Notes: generated from the sequence alone by a model not told the origin. A DNA stretch of 64,000 nt from Novosphingobium sp. AP12 (GCF_000281975.1 NZ_AKKE01000009.1:62001-126000); one strand, 5' to 3'. Positions 17,079-26,562 are shown, counted from the first letter of the stretch. Numbers and translations are program-made.

Positions 17079-18413
17079 TTACATTCCCCTTGCGGCGCGG
17101 CGGCCGTGCAGCGGCACGACCACGGAAGGCGCGGGACCATCCTGCGGGTCCCGCCCCGCCTCATCGACACTGCGCCGCACGGCGGCGATGAGGCCAACCC
17201 GTCCGGCGTCGAGGTATCCCTCGTAGCCCTCGAGCAGCGCGTCGATCCAATGCTCGGGCGACAGGGCCAGGGCGGAGGTACGCAGCTGCGCGTTTTCGCT
17301 CATGCGGCGGGTCCGATCGTCGTCGTCGAACAGCGAGCCGATGGCAGCGGCGAACCCATCGACGTTCCTCGGGTCTACCGCCAGGCCGGCCCCGGCGGCG
17401 ACGATGTCCGGCGCGATAAGCGCGTCACGCGAGGAGATCACCGGCAGTCCGCTCCACAGGGCCTCGACGGCGGCGAGGCCGAAGGGCTCGATGTGCCGGC
17501 TCGGCATGACGGCGACGCGCGCCCGGCGCGCGAACTGGCCGACCGCCTCGGGGGGGTGCCGGCCAACCCAGTCCATCTCCGGGTAACGGCGCCTGAGTTC
17601 ATCCAGCATCTCGCCCGTACCCACCGCGATGAGCTTCACACCGGCGCGCCGGCATGCCTCGGCGGCAAGGTCGATGCCCTTGGTCGCTTCCATGCGGCCG
17701 ACGAAGAGGACGCCGTGATTGCGCTCGGCGGCGATGCGCTCCGTCACGAAGGGCCGCACCGGATTGGGCAGCACCGACATATCGCTCGGCGTCAGGCCGG
17801 AGCGGGCGAAGTAGCCGGCCATGCCGCCATGGATCAGCAGCAGCGGCGGCAGGTAGTCCGCAAGCACGCGGTTCTGGACGCCCTGGCGCGCCACCCGCCA
17901 GGCCTTCGACACCGCGCCGCGCCGGTCGCAGGCGGATGTGATGCACGAGAGGCTCATCGGCGTTGCCGGGCAGGGCGCATCCTTGCCGAAATGGAACATC
18001 GCCCCGTTGGGGCAAGTGAAGAAGAAATCGTGCGCGTGGACCAGCGTCCGCCCGCGCACCGCCGCCAGCGCGCTGAACAGCGCCGGCGACAGCACCTGCG
18101 ACCATCCGTGGACGTGATAGACGGTGCGCGGCGTGTCGTTTTCTGTGATCCAGCCCCTGATCATCATTACGGCCGAGCGGTTGTAGAGGCCCTGGACCAT
18201 CGCCTTCGCGCGGCTACCCTCCAGCAACCGCGCCTGGCCCAGCGCGACGACCTCGATCCCTTCGCGCACGAGGTCGTCGTTGCCCTCCGATCCGCACAGG
18301 ACCGTCACGCGCAGGCCGCGCCGGGCGAACTGGACCGCCGATTCCAGCGCCAGCTGGGACGCGCCGCCTCGCGGCTGCGCAAGATCGTTGATGACGACGA
18401 TGCGGTCGATCAT
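17079..18413 (-). CDS. Glycosyltransferase family 4
   Basis: A 444-residue GT-B enzyme. The N-terminal domain begins RIVVINDLAQPRGGASQLAL with the glycine-rich acceptor loop. The C-terminal donor domain has GVLFVGRMEATKGIDLA and PSRHIEPFGLAAVEALWSG, containing the E-x7-E pair. A cysteine-rich stretch in the first half (CPNGAMFHFGKDAPCPATPMSLSC) recalls the GT4 group that has a CxG/CxxC insertion before a C-S-C segment. It overlaps the upstream pyruvyltransferase by four bases. Confidence 0.88.
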   Translation of the reverse strand: MIDRIVVINDLAQPRGGASQLALESAVQFARRGLRVTVLCGSEGNDDLVREGIEVVALGQARLLEGSRAKAMVQGLYNRSAVMMIRGWITENDTPRTVYHVHGWSQVLSPALFSALAAVRGRTLVHAHDFFFTCPNGAMFHFGKDAPCPATPMSLSCITSACDRRGAVSKAWRVARQGVQNRVLADYLPPLLLIHGGMAGYFARSGLTPSDMSVLPNPVRPFVTERIAAERNHGVLFVGRMEATKGIDLAAEACRRAGVKLIAVGTGEMLDELRRRYPEMDWVGRHPPEAVGQFARRARVAVMPSRHIEPFGLAAVEALWSGLPVISSRDALIAPDIVAAGAGLAVDPRNVDGFAAAIGSLFDDDDRTRRMSENAQLRTSALALSPEHWIDALLEGYEGYLDAGRVGLIAAVRRSVDEAGRDPQDGPAPSVVVPLHGRRAARGM

Positions 18414-19750
18414 CGCGCCGCCGCTCCCGCTGTAGCGCTAGCCAGTTTTACCGGCATCGGTCGCATCGGCATCTCGGCGGCGTCTGCCGTCAGCTTTCGC
18501 GCCAGCGCATGGATCGCACCGGCCGCACCTCCGACCAGGTCGGCGTGCACGTCCTCGTCGATCCCCAGTTCGATGGCGATGGAGGCGAGGTCGGCGAGGT
18601 GCATCGGGCTGGTCTCGCGCGGGTCGATGACGAAGCCGGCCCGGCCGGTCTGCTCGAAGAAGCTGCGCAGCTTGCGGTCCCATGCGAAGCCCACCGTCGG
18701 CACCTTGTAGGAATAGGCGACGATGCAGGCGTGGAGCCGGTGGGCCAGTACGCAGTCGAACCCCGCGAGCGCGTGCGCCAGTTCCTCCGGGCAGCTGAAG
18801 TCGGGCGCGAAGCGGATGCCGGGATATCGCTCGAGGCCCAGTTGCAGGCGGTCGCGGAACAGCCGGTCCTCGGGGCTGCCGTTGGTGAACATCACGACGT
18901 CTCGGCCTAGTTTCATGAGCTCTCGCGCGGCGGCGCGCATCCACGCCTCGTGCTGCCCGTCATCGTGGGCGCCTTCGTGATGGAGGCGCAGCGCGATGGG
19001 CGCCGTCACGCAAAGCCCTATGCCGCCAGTCTCAGCCGCTTTGCGAGGGCTTCCGTACTGGCGTGCGCTGAGCAGTCCCGGGTCGGGAGCCAGAGCAGCT
19101 TCCCCGACGCCGAGAGCACCCATGACCGACCGCCACATCGCGACGGAATCGACATCGCGCACCGAAACGCTGACCAGACGCGCGCCCAGCAGCCGCGCTG
19201 CGAGGCGGTTTCGCCCCGCCGCCGACCAACCGCCGGACACGCCAACGCTGGCGATGGCGACCGGCAGCTTGCGCGCATTGGCGAGCTTCAGGCCCTGGGC
19301 GATCTTAACCGGAAAGTTCTGGTCGACGTCCTGGAACAGCGCGCCGCCGCCGACGATGACACCGTCGCACTTGCCGAGCCACCGGCGCCAGCGCGGGGCG
19401 AAGCGGAAACGAACCAGCACCATCAGCAGCGCGGGCACGAGCACCGACCGCACTTGGGGCGGCAGCATCTCGATGATCGAGAGCATCCCCATGCGGCTGC
19501 GGCCATGCCGCCGGCTGAAGCCGGTGCGGCCGGCAAGATCGATGGACACGGGATCGATGAGCGGGTCGGCGCGGCGCAGTTCCCCCTCGAGGCATTCGGC
19601 GATGATGCCGTCGCCGAGGTTGGGACTGTACTTAACGTTGAAGATGGCGATGCGGTGAGCGGCGGCGGTTCCATCGCCATGCGCGGGGCCGCCGCCGGCC
19701 GGCGGATCGTGGGGCGGGCGGCGGAACGACAGCTGGTCAACGGCTTCCAT
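18410..19750 (-). CDS. Polysaccharide pyruvyltransferase family protein
   Basis: A 446-residue protein of the pyruvyltransferase family and the first gene of the minus-strand EPS operon (pyruvyltransferase, GT4, GT2, GT4-GT2, flippase). The conserved start is IAIFNVKYSPNLGDGIIAECLE, with VIVGGGALFQDVDQNF in the middle and VLAHRLHACIVAYSYKVPTVGFAWD near the C-terminus. I prefer ATG 19750 because AAGGA lies just upstream; ATG 19777 is possible but has no ribosome site. It differs strongly from the 365-residue relative at 9058, so the two are not a recent duplication. Confidence 0.87.
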   Translation of the reverse strand: MEAVDQLSFRRPPHDPPAGGGPAHGDGTAAAHRIAIFNVKYSPNLGDGIIAECLEGELRRADPLIDPVSIDLAGRTGFSRRHGRSRMGMLSIIEMLPPQVRSVLVPALLMVLVRFRFAPRWRRWLGKCDGVIVGGGALFQDVDQNFPVKIAQGLKLANARKLPVAIASVGVSGGWSAAGRNRLAARLLGARLVSVSVRDVDSVAMWRSVMGALGVGEAALAPDPGLLSARQYGSPRKAAETGGIGLCVTAPIALRLHHEGAHDDGQHEAWMRAAARELMKLGRDVVMFTNGSPEDRLFRDRLQLGLERYPGIRFAPDFSCPEELAHALAGFDCVLAHRLHACIVAYSYKVPTVGFAWDRKLRSFFEQTGRAGFVIDPRETSPMHLADLASIAIELGIDEDVHADLVGGAAGAIHALARKLTADAAEMPMRPMPVKLASATAGAAAR

Positions 19751-19893
19751 GGATGATCCTTGCGTTGCCTGCATCATGTGCCGTCATGACCACGAGGGTA
19801 TGGGACAGCGCCCCAAGGGCGAAGAGGCGCGAAAGGGGGGCTACCGAAGGGGTAGAGGCGGGCGCGGGGCCCAGGACGCGCAGGACGGCGCGT

Positions 19894-20157
19894 TCAACAG
19901 GCCGCCCCGTCGAACTCCAGCTTGTCGGCCAGCGCGCGCAGCAGTTCGGGAAGCTCGCCCGACATGTCGAAGCAATCGTAGAAGTTCACGGTCGCTCCCA
20001 GCATGGCAAGCGCCAGCGCGTTCGCCGGCAGCCCGGTGTTCATCATGCGAGCATAAATCGCCGTAAGCTCGTGCGAGGCGGGCGCGAGATCGCGGTAGTC
20101 GATGTCCGCCGTGCTGACGTACTGCAGCATGCGCTTGACGGGGGAAACATCGTGCAT
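19894..20157 (-). CDS. Small protein of unknown function
   Basis: An 87-residue protein that I do not recognise. A GAGGTGG ribosome site lies upstream of ATG 20157. The sequence is protein-like, with two or three amphipathic helices (LAPASHELTAIYARMMNT, SGELPELLRALADKLEF) and no signal peptide or membrane segment. It stands between the EPS operon promoter and the GMC dehydrogenase pair, all on the minus strand, and could be cotranscribed with the latter across a 180-base gap. Confidence 0.55.
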   Translation of the reverse strand: MHDVSPVKRMLQYVSTADIDYRDLAPASHELTAIYARMMNTGLPANALALAMLGATVNFYDCFDMSGELPELLRALADKLEFDGAAC

Positions 20158-20337
20158 CGTCCACCTCGAACTTTTGAGGAATACGAAAACGGAAGCGCGC
20201 CTCGGGAAGGTATTTGGGCGGCCCCTGAATCGGCCTGCCTGTATCGGGAAGGTGCCCGAACAGCGCCATTTCTATGAAGTGTTCATCACTTCGAGCGGGC
20301 CCCGGCGGCATCCTAGCCCTTAAGAGGGGGCGCCGGG

Positions 20338-20784
20338 TCACGCGAACTGCGCGAAGGGGTTGGTGCAGGGGTTGTCGCGGAACAGCCCGCGGTACTCCAG
20401 CTGCCCGGCTTTCCCGAACCCGTCCAGCCCGGTGGCGAGGGCAAATTCGGTGAGCAGCTTGCGGTCGAACGCGGCGGATCGCGCTGCCAGGCCGTGGTCG
20501 AGGTGAGCGAGCGCCTGGGCTCCGGGCACGATCTCCAGGAGCCGCAGCATGTCCGCCTCCGTGGATTTCAGCTCCCGGGTGCCGGCGCTGAAATCCGTCA
20601 CGAAGCGGTTGAAATCGGCATCGGCCATGGTGAAGGGGCCGACGAGGCGGTGCAGGATCGCCCGGATCGCGTCGCGCTGGTCGCCGGTGCCCGCAAACAC
20701 CGCGAGCGCCCCGACGCCGCCCAGTCCCGCGATGCCGATCCCGGCAAGGACGCCCCGCCGGCTGATCCTGCCGCCCCCGCTCAC
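20338..20784 (-). CDS. Tat-signal small subunit of GMC dehydrogenase (gluconate 2-dehydrogenase subunit 3-like)
   Basis: A 148-residue protein starting at GTG 20784, which overlaps the stop of the GMC gene as GTGA. The open frame extends upstream, but only this start gives the twin-arginine signal ISRRGVLAGIGIAGLGGVGALAVFAG. In FAD-dependent glucose, gluconate and sorbitol dehydrogenases such a small Tat subunit helps export of the signal-less catalytic subunit. That fits here, because the partner has no signal of its own. No cytochrome c subunit gene is seen nearby. Confidence 0.78.
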   Translation of the reverse strand: MSGGGRISRRGVLAGIGIAGLGGVGALAVFAGTGDQRDAIRAILHRLVGPFTMADADFNRFVTDFSAGTRELKSTEADMLRLLEIVPGAQALAHLDHGLAARSAAFDRKLLTEFALATGLDGFGKAGQLEYRGLFRDNPCTNPFAQFA

Positions 20785-22238
20785 GCCAGCACGCTCCGGG
20801 CGGAGCGGATGGACATCGCCCCGACCGTCAGGCTGGGGTTGCTTGCCGAGCATGTCGGGAACACGCTCGAGCCGACGACGACGAGATTGCGCAGGGTGTG
20901 ATGGACCTGCTGCGCGTCGACCACCGAAGCACCTGCCTCGTTGCCCATGCGTAAACTCCCCTGGAGGTGGCTTTCCGTCGGCCGCACCAATCGCCGCTCG
21001 ATCCGCTCCACCGGCAAGGCGGCGAGGATGGAGGGGAGCTGGGCGAAAGCCCGCTCCGCCCCGGCCAGTGCATAAGCGCCGGGCTCCCCGCCGACGACCT
21101 TCGCACCCCCGTCGGCGCCGAGTACCACGGCGTCGTCGTCGTTCGGCAAATCTTCGGCGACGATAACGATCGGCAGGGTCTGGCGCCACTTGCCGGGCTC
21201 GGGACGGAACCCGAACTTCCACCGGTTCTCGAAATAGAGGAGGGCCGAACCCGACTTGCCGCGGAATGCCCCGTCATAGGCGCCGTAGTCGAGCCCCGTG
21301 GTGATCGTGCTCCCGCCGAAGTTGTCGACCCCATCGAGCATGACTTCCACCTCGACGCCGTAGGCCTCGTGCAGACCCTTGCCGACCGGTCCCTGATCTA
21401 TGCCGGAGCGGAGCAGGATCGCTGGCGAATGGATCGCATTCGCGCCCAGCACGAAGAGGTCGCCGTGGACGGTGTACTCCTTCCCCCCGGACTTGAACCG
21501 GACCGAGCGCACCGCGCCGGCGGCAGTGTTGAGGTGGGTGACCTCGGCGCCCGGGCAGACGCTGACGCGCGGGTTCTGGAAGACATCCATCAATCCGTTG
21601 TTGGCCGTGAATTTCGCATCGACCGGGCACAGCGAGCAGCGGTGGTTGGCGCAGCACGCGGTGCGCGTCTCGGTCGCTTGCCGAGCGCGGGCGGTTGGCA
21701 TGACGAAGTGGAGGTCCGGCCTCGCCCGCTTCAGCAGCGCGTCGGGCGCGGAGGGGTGGTGCGGTGGCTGGGGGAACGGGCGCGAACGAGGCAGCACACG
21801 GGCCATCTCCTCGTCCCCCGAGATGGACATGACGTCCTCGGCCTCGCAGTAGAATGGCTCCAGATCGGCATAGGTGAACGGCCAGTCGCGACCCGCGCCG
21901 TAGCGCGTGTGCAGCTGGAAATCGGAAGGGTGGAAACGCGGCGTCTGGGCGAACCAGCAGTTGGTGCCGCCGCCGAAGCCGATGGTGAAGTTCCAGGGGC
22001 GGGGGCCGGCGTTGTCGTAGGTGGAGCCGGGCGCGATATGGCTTTGCCTGCCGTCTTCCCACTGATCGGAATGGCTGCGGATCTCGCCCCATTCCAGGAC
22101 GAGGACACGGCCCGAGCGGGCATGCTTCAGCGCCTCATGGAGAAAGAACCCCGAGCCGAAGCCGGAACCGATGATGACGGTGTCGAAATGGCCGCCCGCA
22201 ACGTCCTGCGCCCTGACCTGTGTCTGGAGCGTCGCCAC
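20781..22238 (-). CDS. GMC-family FAD-dependent dehydrogenase
   Basis: A 485-residue flavoprotein of the GMC type that oxidises an alcohol or sugar hydroxyl. The FAD-binding start is FDTVIIGSGFGSGFFLHEAL (about residues 18-37). A CC-x4-C-x2-C cluster (CCANHRCSLC) resembles the iron-sulfur motif of membrane-linked FAD-glucose dehydrogenases. The C-terminal part has HLQGSLRMG and ASNPSLTV, where the GMC histidine and asparagine are expected. No signal peptide is present, so export would depend on the Tat subunit downstream. Position within an EPS locus suggests a polymer or cell-surface sugar substrate, but this is inference. Confidence 0.82.
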   Translation of the reverse strand: MATLQTQVRAQDVAGGHFDTVIIGSGFGSGFFLHEALKHARSGRVLVLEWGEIRSHSDQWEDGRQSHIAPGSTYDNAGPRPWNFTIGFGGGTNCWFAQTPRFHPSDFQLHTRYGAGRDWPFTYADLEPFYCEAEDVMSISGDEEMARVLPRSRPFPQPPHHPSAPDALLKRARPDLHFVMPTARARQATETRTACCANHRCSLCPVDAKFTANNGLMDVFQNPRVSVCPGAEVTHLNTAAGAVRSVRFKSGGKEYTVHGDLFVLGANAIHSPAILLRSGIDQGPVGKGLHEAYGVEVEVMLDGVDNFGGSTITTGLDYGAYDGAFRGKSGSALLYFENRWKFGFRPEPGKWRQTLPIVIVAEDLPNDDDAVVLGADGGAKVVGGEPGAYALAGAERAFAQLPSILAALPVERIERRLVRPTESHLQGSLRMGNEAGASVVDAQQVHHTLRNLVVVGSSVFPTCSASNPSLTVGAMSIRSARSVLA

Positions 22239-22556
22239 CTAGCGTGCGTTTCTCGAATGGCCGACGGGCTTCCCCATCGGTCCGCGTCCGGCCCCCTCGT
22301 TCTGCTGCACTCTTGGTATCTCCAGATGACGCTCCGGGCATTGCCGGACGGACCGGCCCTCCGGTTTTGCGACACAAGGAAATTCCATTTCGGACGCGGC
22401 GGCAATCGTACCTGAGGGATTAGTCCTATCGGGTAGCCAGGACCTTCGCGGCAGCCGATCGTCCGCCGTGAAAAACGGCGTGATTGCTCCATCTGCTACC
22501 CGCGCGTGCGCGCGAAATCGGAGTAATCCCATGGGGTACTTGGAGCGTCAGTCGGG
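22239..22556. other. Divergent promoter region
   Basis: A 318-base spacer between the GMC gene (minus) and a GT4 gene (plus). It contains GGGTAGCC (22431-22438) and a small hairpin with arms GCCGT/ACGGC near 22467-22485. I see no gene in it. Confidence 0.4.
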
Positions 22557-23783
22557 ATGAGCGATGGAAAGCGGCTTAACAACAATTCGGCAATGGTGGG
22601 ATCGACCATGGCAACCCAGTTATCCGCGCATGCCAGTCCGCTCATCGACTGGCCATCGCAACGCGTACCCACTCCCGACCAGCCCCGGCTGTTCATCAAC
22701 GGCCGCTTCCTGGTGCAGCAGGTGACCGGCGTCCAGCGCGTTGCCCGGGAGATAACCACCGAGATCGATCGCATGCTCGAAAACGGAAAGCTTTGCGCCG
22801 ATATCACCTTGCTGGTGCCCCCGGGCCCGTGGGTCCAGCGTCTATCGTTGAATCGCATCAGGGTTGAGACGATCGGAAGATTTAGAGGGCTGTTGTGGGA
22901 ACAGGTGGCGCTTGCTGGCCATGTGAAGGGGGGCACGCTGCTCTGCCTGGGCAACAGTGCCCCGGCCCGCGCCCTGCTGGACCCCAAGACGCGCGTGGCC
23001 GTGATGATCCACGATGTGTCGTTCCTCGACTATCCTGGAGCCTACAAGTTCCTCTATCGGCTTGGTCACAGGCTGATGCTGCCACTGCTGATGCGACGGG
23101 CGCGGGCCATCCTCACGGTATCCGAGACAGAAAGGGCGCGGCTCGAGCGGCTCGTCCCCGAAAGCGCGCCGCGCATCACCGTGGCACCCAACGGCGGATG
23201 GAGCGCAGACGAGGCAGCTCCCGGCCCGGCCGCGGGAGCGGAGCCAGCGCTGCCGCCGCCGGGCTACGGGCTTTATGTGGGGTCATTGTCGCATCGCAAG
23301 AACTTCGGCCGGACCCTCGCCGCCGCCATTCGCCTGGCACGCGAGGACGGTCTGCACTTCGTATTCGTCGGCGCGGCGGGCAAGGTGCTGCGCGAGCCTC
23401 GGCGCGAAGTGCCTGCGGACGTCGCAGACCGCATCCATTTCGTCGGCCAGGTCAACGACCCCGCGCGCCTCTCCCGGATTTACCGGGACGCCCGCGTGCT
23501 GCTGTTCCCCTCGCTGTACGAAGCCTGCCCGCTGCCTCCCGTGGAGGCGCCGCATTTCGGCTGCCCGGCGGTGGTTTCCAACATCCCCGCCATGTGGGAG
23601 CGCTGCGGACGGGGCGCGACCTACTGCGACCCGACCTCGGTGGAATCGATCCTGCGCGCGATGCGCGAGGTCTTGGGCGATTCCCCAAAACGCGAGCAGG
23701 CGATAGCCGCCGGGCATGACATGGCTCGTGAGAGGCGCTGGAGCGAGCAGGCCGCGACCCTATGCGCGGCAGTCCTCGGGTAG
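22557..23783 (+). CDS. Glycosyltransferase family 4
   Basis: A 408-residue GT-B enzyme. After about 40 variable residues the fold begins RLFINGRFLVQQVTGVQRVA, much like the GT4 half of the fusion at 14179-16206 (YFNGKFYGGGLNGVHRVA), so the two belong to the same subgroup. The donor site is GLYVGSLSHRKNFGRTL and FPSLYEACPLPPVEAPHFGCP. In the second motif one usual glutamate spacing is kept. It stands alone on the plus strand between two minus-strand blocks and ends at a hairpin terminator. In-frame ATG codons near residue 13 and 18 are alternative starts. Confidence 0.87.
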   Translation: MSDGKRLNNNSAMVGSTMATQLSAHASPLIDWPSQRVPTPDQPRLFINGRFLVQQVTGVQRVAREITTEIDRMLENGKLCADITLLVPPGPWVQRLSLNRIRVETIGRFRGLLWEQVALAGHVKGGTLLCLGNSAPARALLDPKTRVAVMIHDVSFLDYPGAYKFLYRLGHRLMLPLLMRRARAILTVSETERARLERLVPESAPRITVAPNGGWSADEAAPGPAAGAEPALPPPGYGLYVGSLSHRKNFGRTLAAAIRLAREDGLHFVFVGAAGKVLREPRREVPADVADRIHFVGQVNDPARLSRIYRDARVLLFPSLYEACPLPPVEAPHFGCPAVVSNIPAMWERCGRGATYCDPTSVESILRAMREVLGDSPKREQAIAAGHDMARERRWSEQAATLCAAVLG

Positions 23784-23791
23784 GATGATCC

Positions 23792-23826
23792 GGCGGGCCT
23801 CGTCGGACCCGCCTGATACCCCTTTT
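23792..23826. terminator. Bidirectional hairpin terminator
   Basis: Arms GGCGGG (23792-23797) and CCCGCC (23808-23813) are followed on the plus strand by CCCCTTTT. It lies between the convergent ends of the GT4 gene and the DegT-like gene. Confidence 0.7.
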
Positions 23827-23834
23827 GATCGGCG

Positions 23835-24953
23835 TCAGGCGATCGCGGGCAGGGTGCGTACGGAAGGTATCTCTACCGATTGCACGCGTCCGCGCGCTGC
23901 CGCCAGGGCTGACACGACCCTGGCAATGTCGGCTGCGGCCATGCGCGAGCCCATGGGCAGACCGAGGAGGGTGCGGGACAGGTCTTCGGTGACCGGCAGG
24001 GCGTCCCGACGGGCTTCGCGCAGGTGGTCGTGCATGTGCATGCCTCCGCCGTACCAGAACCGCGCCTCGATACCCGACTCTTCCAGTACCCGCCGGAGAT
24101 CTTCGGCGCGTGCGGGGTCGGTGCAACGGTAGAGGATGTAGTTCGACGCGATCTGCGGATGCACGACGAGGTCTCCGGAGGGCAGCCCTTCGTGCAGGAA
24201 CGCCGCGCGGTAGGCGCGCGTGGAGCGGTCGAAGTCCGCGCGCTTGCCGGCCCAGCCGTCCAGCTCCGCCAGCGCGACGGCGGCGTGGTATTCGCTCATC
24301 TTGCCGTTGAGACTGGCCCCCTGGCTGTTTCGTGACCCCATGAAGCCGAAGTTCGTCGCCTGCATCGTCCTCGCAGCTAGCGCCGGGTCCGGCCAGACGA
24401 CGCAGCCGCCCTCGCCGCAGCCGAACGCCTTGGTGGCATGGAAGCTCAGCGCCAGCGGCACGCGCGCATCGCCGTGCATCTTGCCGTCGGCGAGCGCCTC
24501 CACGGCGGCGGCGGCGTCGATTACGACGCGTATGCCGGTGGCGTGCTGGAACCGCGCCCACCCCTCGACGTCCAGCGGGCGTCCGTAGGCGCAGACCGGC
24601 ACCACCACGCCCACGCGGTCGAGCATCGGGTGCTCCGCCAACCGGTCGGGATCGAGCGTCCATGTCTCCGGGGAGACGTCGGCGAGATAGGGCTCGTAAC
24701 CGCACTGGCTGACCGCAGCGGCGGTGGCGACGAAGGTATAGGCGGGGCAGATGGCGTACGGACGTTCCGGACGCGCCGGTCCCGCATGGGCCAGGATGGC
24801 GGCGACCAGCGCTGCGGTGCCCGAACTGGCGGCAACGACGCTGCCGTCCGCCAGTTCGAACCGCGCCGCCAGACGCTTTTGCAGCGCCGTGACCAGCGGC
24901 CCCTGGTTCGAGTACATCCGCGACCGGTCGATCTGCCGTAAGTAGGGTGCCAT
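23835..24953 (-). CDS. DegT/DnrJ/EryC1 family PLP-dependent enzyme
   Basis: A sugar aminotransferase-type protein of at least 372 residues. Visible are the GPLVTALQKRLAARF start of the fold, the ASSGTAALVAAI phosphate-binding turn, an aspartate for the PLP ring nitrogen (VIDAAAAVEA, residue 146) and the PLP lysine in SFHATKAFGCGEGG (residue 175 from ATG 24953). It may make an amino sugar of the polymer. The start is uncertain: homologous-looking sequence (AYEPLLPTTDA) continues upstream of ATG 24953, TTG 24971 is in frame, and the frame remains open past 25189 with no ATG; an AGGAG near 25157 is not followed by a standard start codon. Confidence 0.82.
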   Translation of the reverse strand: MAPYLRQIDRSRMYSNQGPLVTALQKRLAARFELADGSVVAASSGTAALVAAILAHAGPARPERPYAICPAYTFVATAAAVSQCGYEPYLADVSPETWTLDPDRLAEHPMLDRVGVVVPVCAYGRPLDVEGWARFQHATGIRVVIDAAAAVEALADGKMHGDARVPLALSFHATKAFGCGEGGCVVWPDPALAARTMQATNFGFMGSRNSQGASLNGKMSEYHAAVALAELDGWAGKRADFDRSTRAYRAAFLHEGLPSGDLVVHPQIASNYILYRCTDPARAEDLRRVLEESGIEARFWYGGGMHMHDHLREARRDALPVTEDLSRTLLGLPMGSRMAAADIARVVSALAAARGRVQSVEIPSVRTLPAIA

Positions 24954-25188
24954 GGCGTCGGTCGTGGGCAAGAGCGGTTCGTAGGCCAGCAGCCTGCGGT
25001 GCGTCGTGCTGGCGAAGGTCGGGCATCGGTCGGCCGGGGCGGGGCAGCCGGCGCTGCCGATCGCCCACAGGTGTCCGAAGTCGCCGGGTGTTTCGGCATC
25101 GTCGGTCAGCGATGGTTGCCGCGTGCCGGGGGAAAAGAAGCCGATGACGCTGTCTCCTGTATGCGATGCGAAAGTGCGGCCCGGACGA

Positions 25189-26214
25189 TCAGCGACCGCT
25201 GGGCGCCTGGAGCAGGAACTGCCGCCCTCTGCCGGTGCCGGACGTTCGGACGGTGCGCTGGTAGGCACGGCGAACCGCCCGCACCATCGCTCCCGGCGTG
25301 ACCAGCAGCGGCAGGGCGAGCGCCCAGAAGCGCGGAACCGAGGCGTAGCGACCGGCCAGATACATCGCCGCGCGCACCGTCTCCCCGAAGGAGGCGCCTT
25401 CGGTCTTGGCATTGACGACGCGTGCGATCACGTGGGTGTCGAAGATGCGCCTGCTCATGGCCCGCTGCGCTGCGCGGTCGTCGGCAAAGAGGGCGCCGGC
25501 GATCTCGTCGTAGGCTCGCACGTCCACCCGCAGTCGCTCGAGCCACCCGACCCGGCGCTTGAGTTGGTCGTTGCCGGAGCGGAAGCCCACGCAAGGTTCG
25601 TGGACCACGCCCCACCCGCCGTCGCGTCCGACCGCCAGCCCGGCGATGAAGACCTGCGAGTAAAGGTTCGCCATCGACGCCGACCGGGGGTCGGCCGCTG
25701 CCTTTTCCCAACGGCTGCGTTTCACGAGAGTGGCGGATATGTACCCGAGCAGTTCCGCGAGGCGGCTGAATGCCGGTCCGGCGCCCTTGATGTATTGTGT
25801 CCGGGGCATCTGTCTTATGCCGGTGATCTTGCGCATCGTCACGTCGTAGTCGACCACGCCGACAGTGACGGCAACCGCTTCGGGCCACTGCGCCAGCGCC
25901 GCGAGCACGCGCCGCACGCCGCCGCGTTCCACCCGGTCGTCGTCTCCCATGAGCCAGACGTAATCGCCGGTCGCGCGCGCGGTCACGGCGGCGATGTTGC
26001 GGTCGACGCCGACGTTGACGGGGTGACGAAAACTGACGAGCCCGGGTATCCGGTCGCGATATCGCTCCAGCACTTCGGCCGTGTCGTCAGGGGACGCGTC
26101 GTCGGCGACGACGACTTCGACTTCGGGCGTGGCCTGCGCAATGATGCTGTCGAGGAGCTCTGCGAGACAAGTCGATCGATTGTAAGTGGGGATGCAGATC
26201 GAAATTCGCGGCAT
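25189..26214 (-). CDS. Glycosyltransferase family 2
   Basis: A 341-residue GT-A enzyme. It begins PRISICIPTYNRSTCLAELLDSI, followed by VEVVVADDASPDDT and the metal-binding WLMGDDDRVE. The long C-terminal part with SGNDQLKRRVGWLERLRVD resembles abequosyl-type GT2 transferases of O-antigen loci, though this is only a likeness. I prefer ATG 26214 because the family start follows immediately; ATG 26250 would add 12 unrelated residues. It is the first gene of a two-gene minus-strand unit with the DegT-like gene. Confidence 0.87.
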   Translation of the reverse strand: MPRISICIPTYNRSTCLAELLDSIIAQATPEVEVVVADDASPDDTAEVLERYRDRIPGLVSFRHPVNVGVDRNIAAVTARATGDYVWLMGDDDRVERGGVRRVLAALAQWPEAVAVTVGVVDYDVTMRKITGIRQMPRTQYIKGAGPAFSRLAELLGYISATLVKRSRWEKAAADPRSASMANLYSQVFIAGLAVGRDGGWGVVHEPCVGFRSGNDQLKRRVGWLERLRVDVRAYDEIAGALFADDRAAQRAMSRRIFDTHVIARVVNAKTEGASFGETVRAAMYLAGRYASVPRFWALALPLLVTPGAMVRAVRRAYQRTVRTSGTGRGRQFLLQAPSGR

Positions 26215-26562
26215 ATTATTTCCCGATTGCAACAGGCATTCCCTTGCCACCTAAAAATACATCACAAGCTGCGATGCACGTCCATACGGCGAAATCTTGA
26301 GCATTTTTCGCCAGTTGTCGTAATCCGCAGAATTGTGCGGCTCATCGGCAATTCCCTTGATTACCGGATGGCGTTTCCATCCTCCCGAAATCATGGACAC
26401 GCGCGCCCGTCTACGGCGGCCGAGGGCGGCGTCGCCGCCTTGCAGCAGGATGCGGAATCGGACCGTGGCCGCGATATGCATCGAACGTCTTGCGGTTACA
26501 AAAGCCTGTGTCTACATGCGGCGCAGTCGAAGCACTCAACAGTACTTCGGCAAGATCGCGCT
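26215..26562. other. Intergenic region before the cobalamin riboswitch
   Basis: A 348-base spacer between a minus-strand glycosyltransferase start and the plus-strand riboswitch. It should hold promoters for both. GGCGGC/GCCGCC arms near 26425-26440 can form a hairpin. I see no supportable gene. Confidence 0.4.

Noticed and set aside
1007..22438. GGGTAGCC upstream of two EPS transcription units (1007-1014 and 22431-22438), with a shorter GGTAGCC upstream of a third (minus strand, 19839-19845)
   Set aside because: An 8-base word is expected a few times by chance in 64 kb and the flanks do not align well, so I do not call it an operator.
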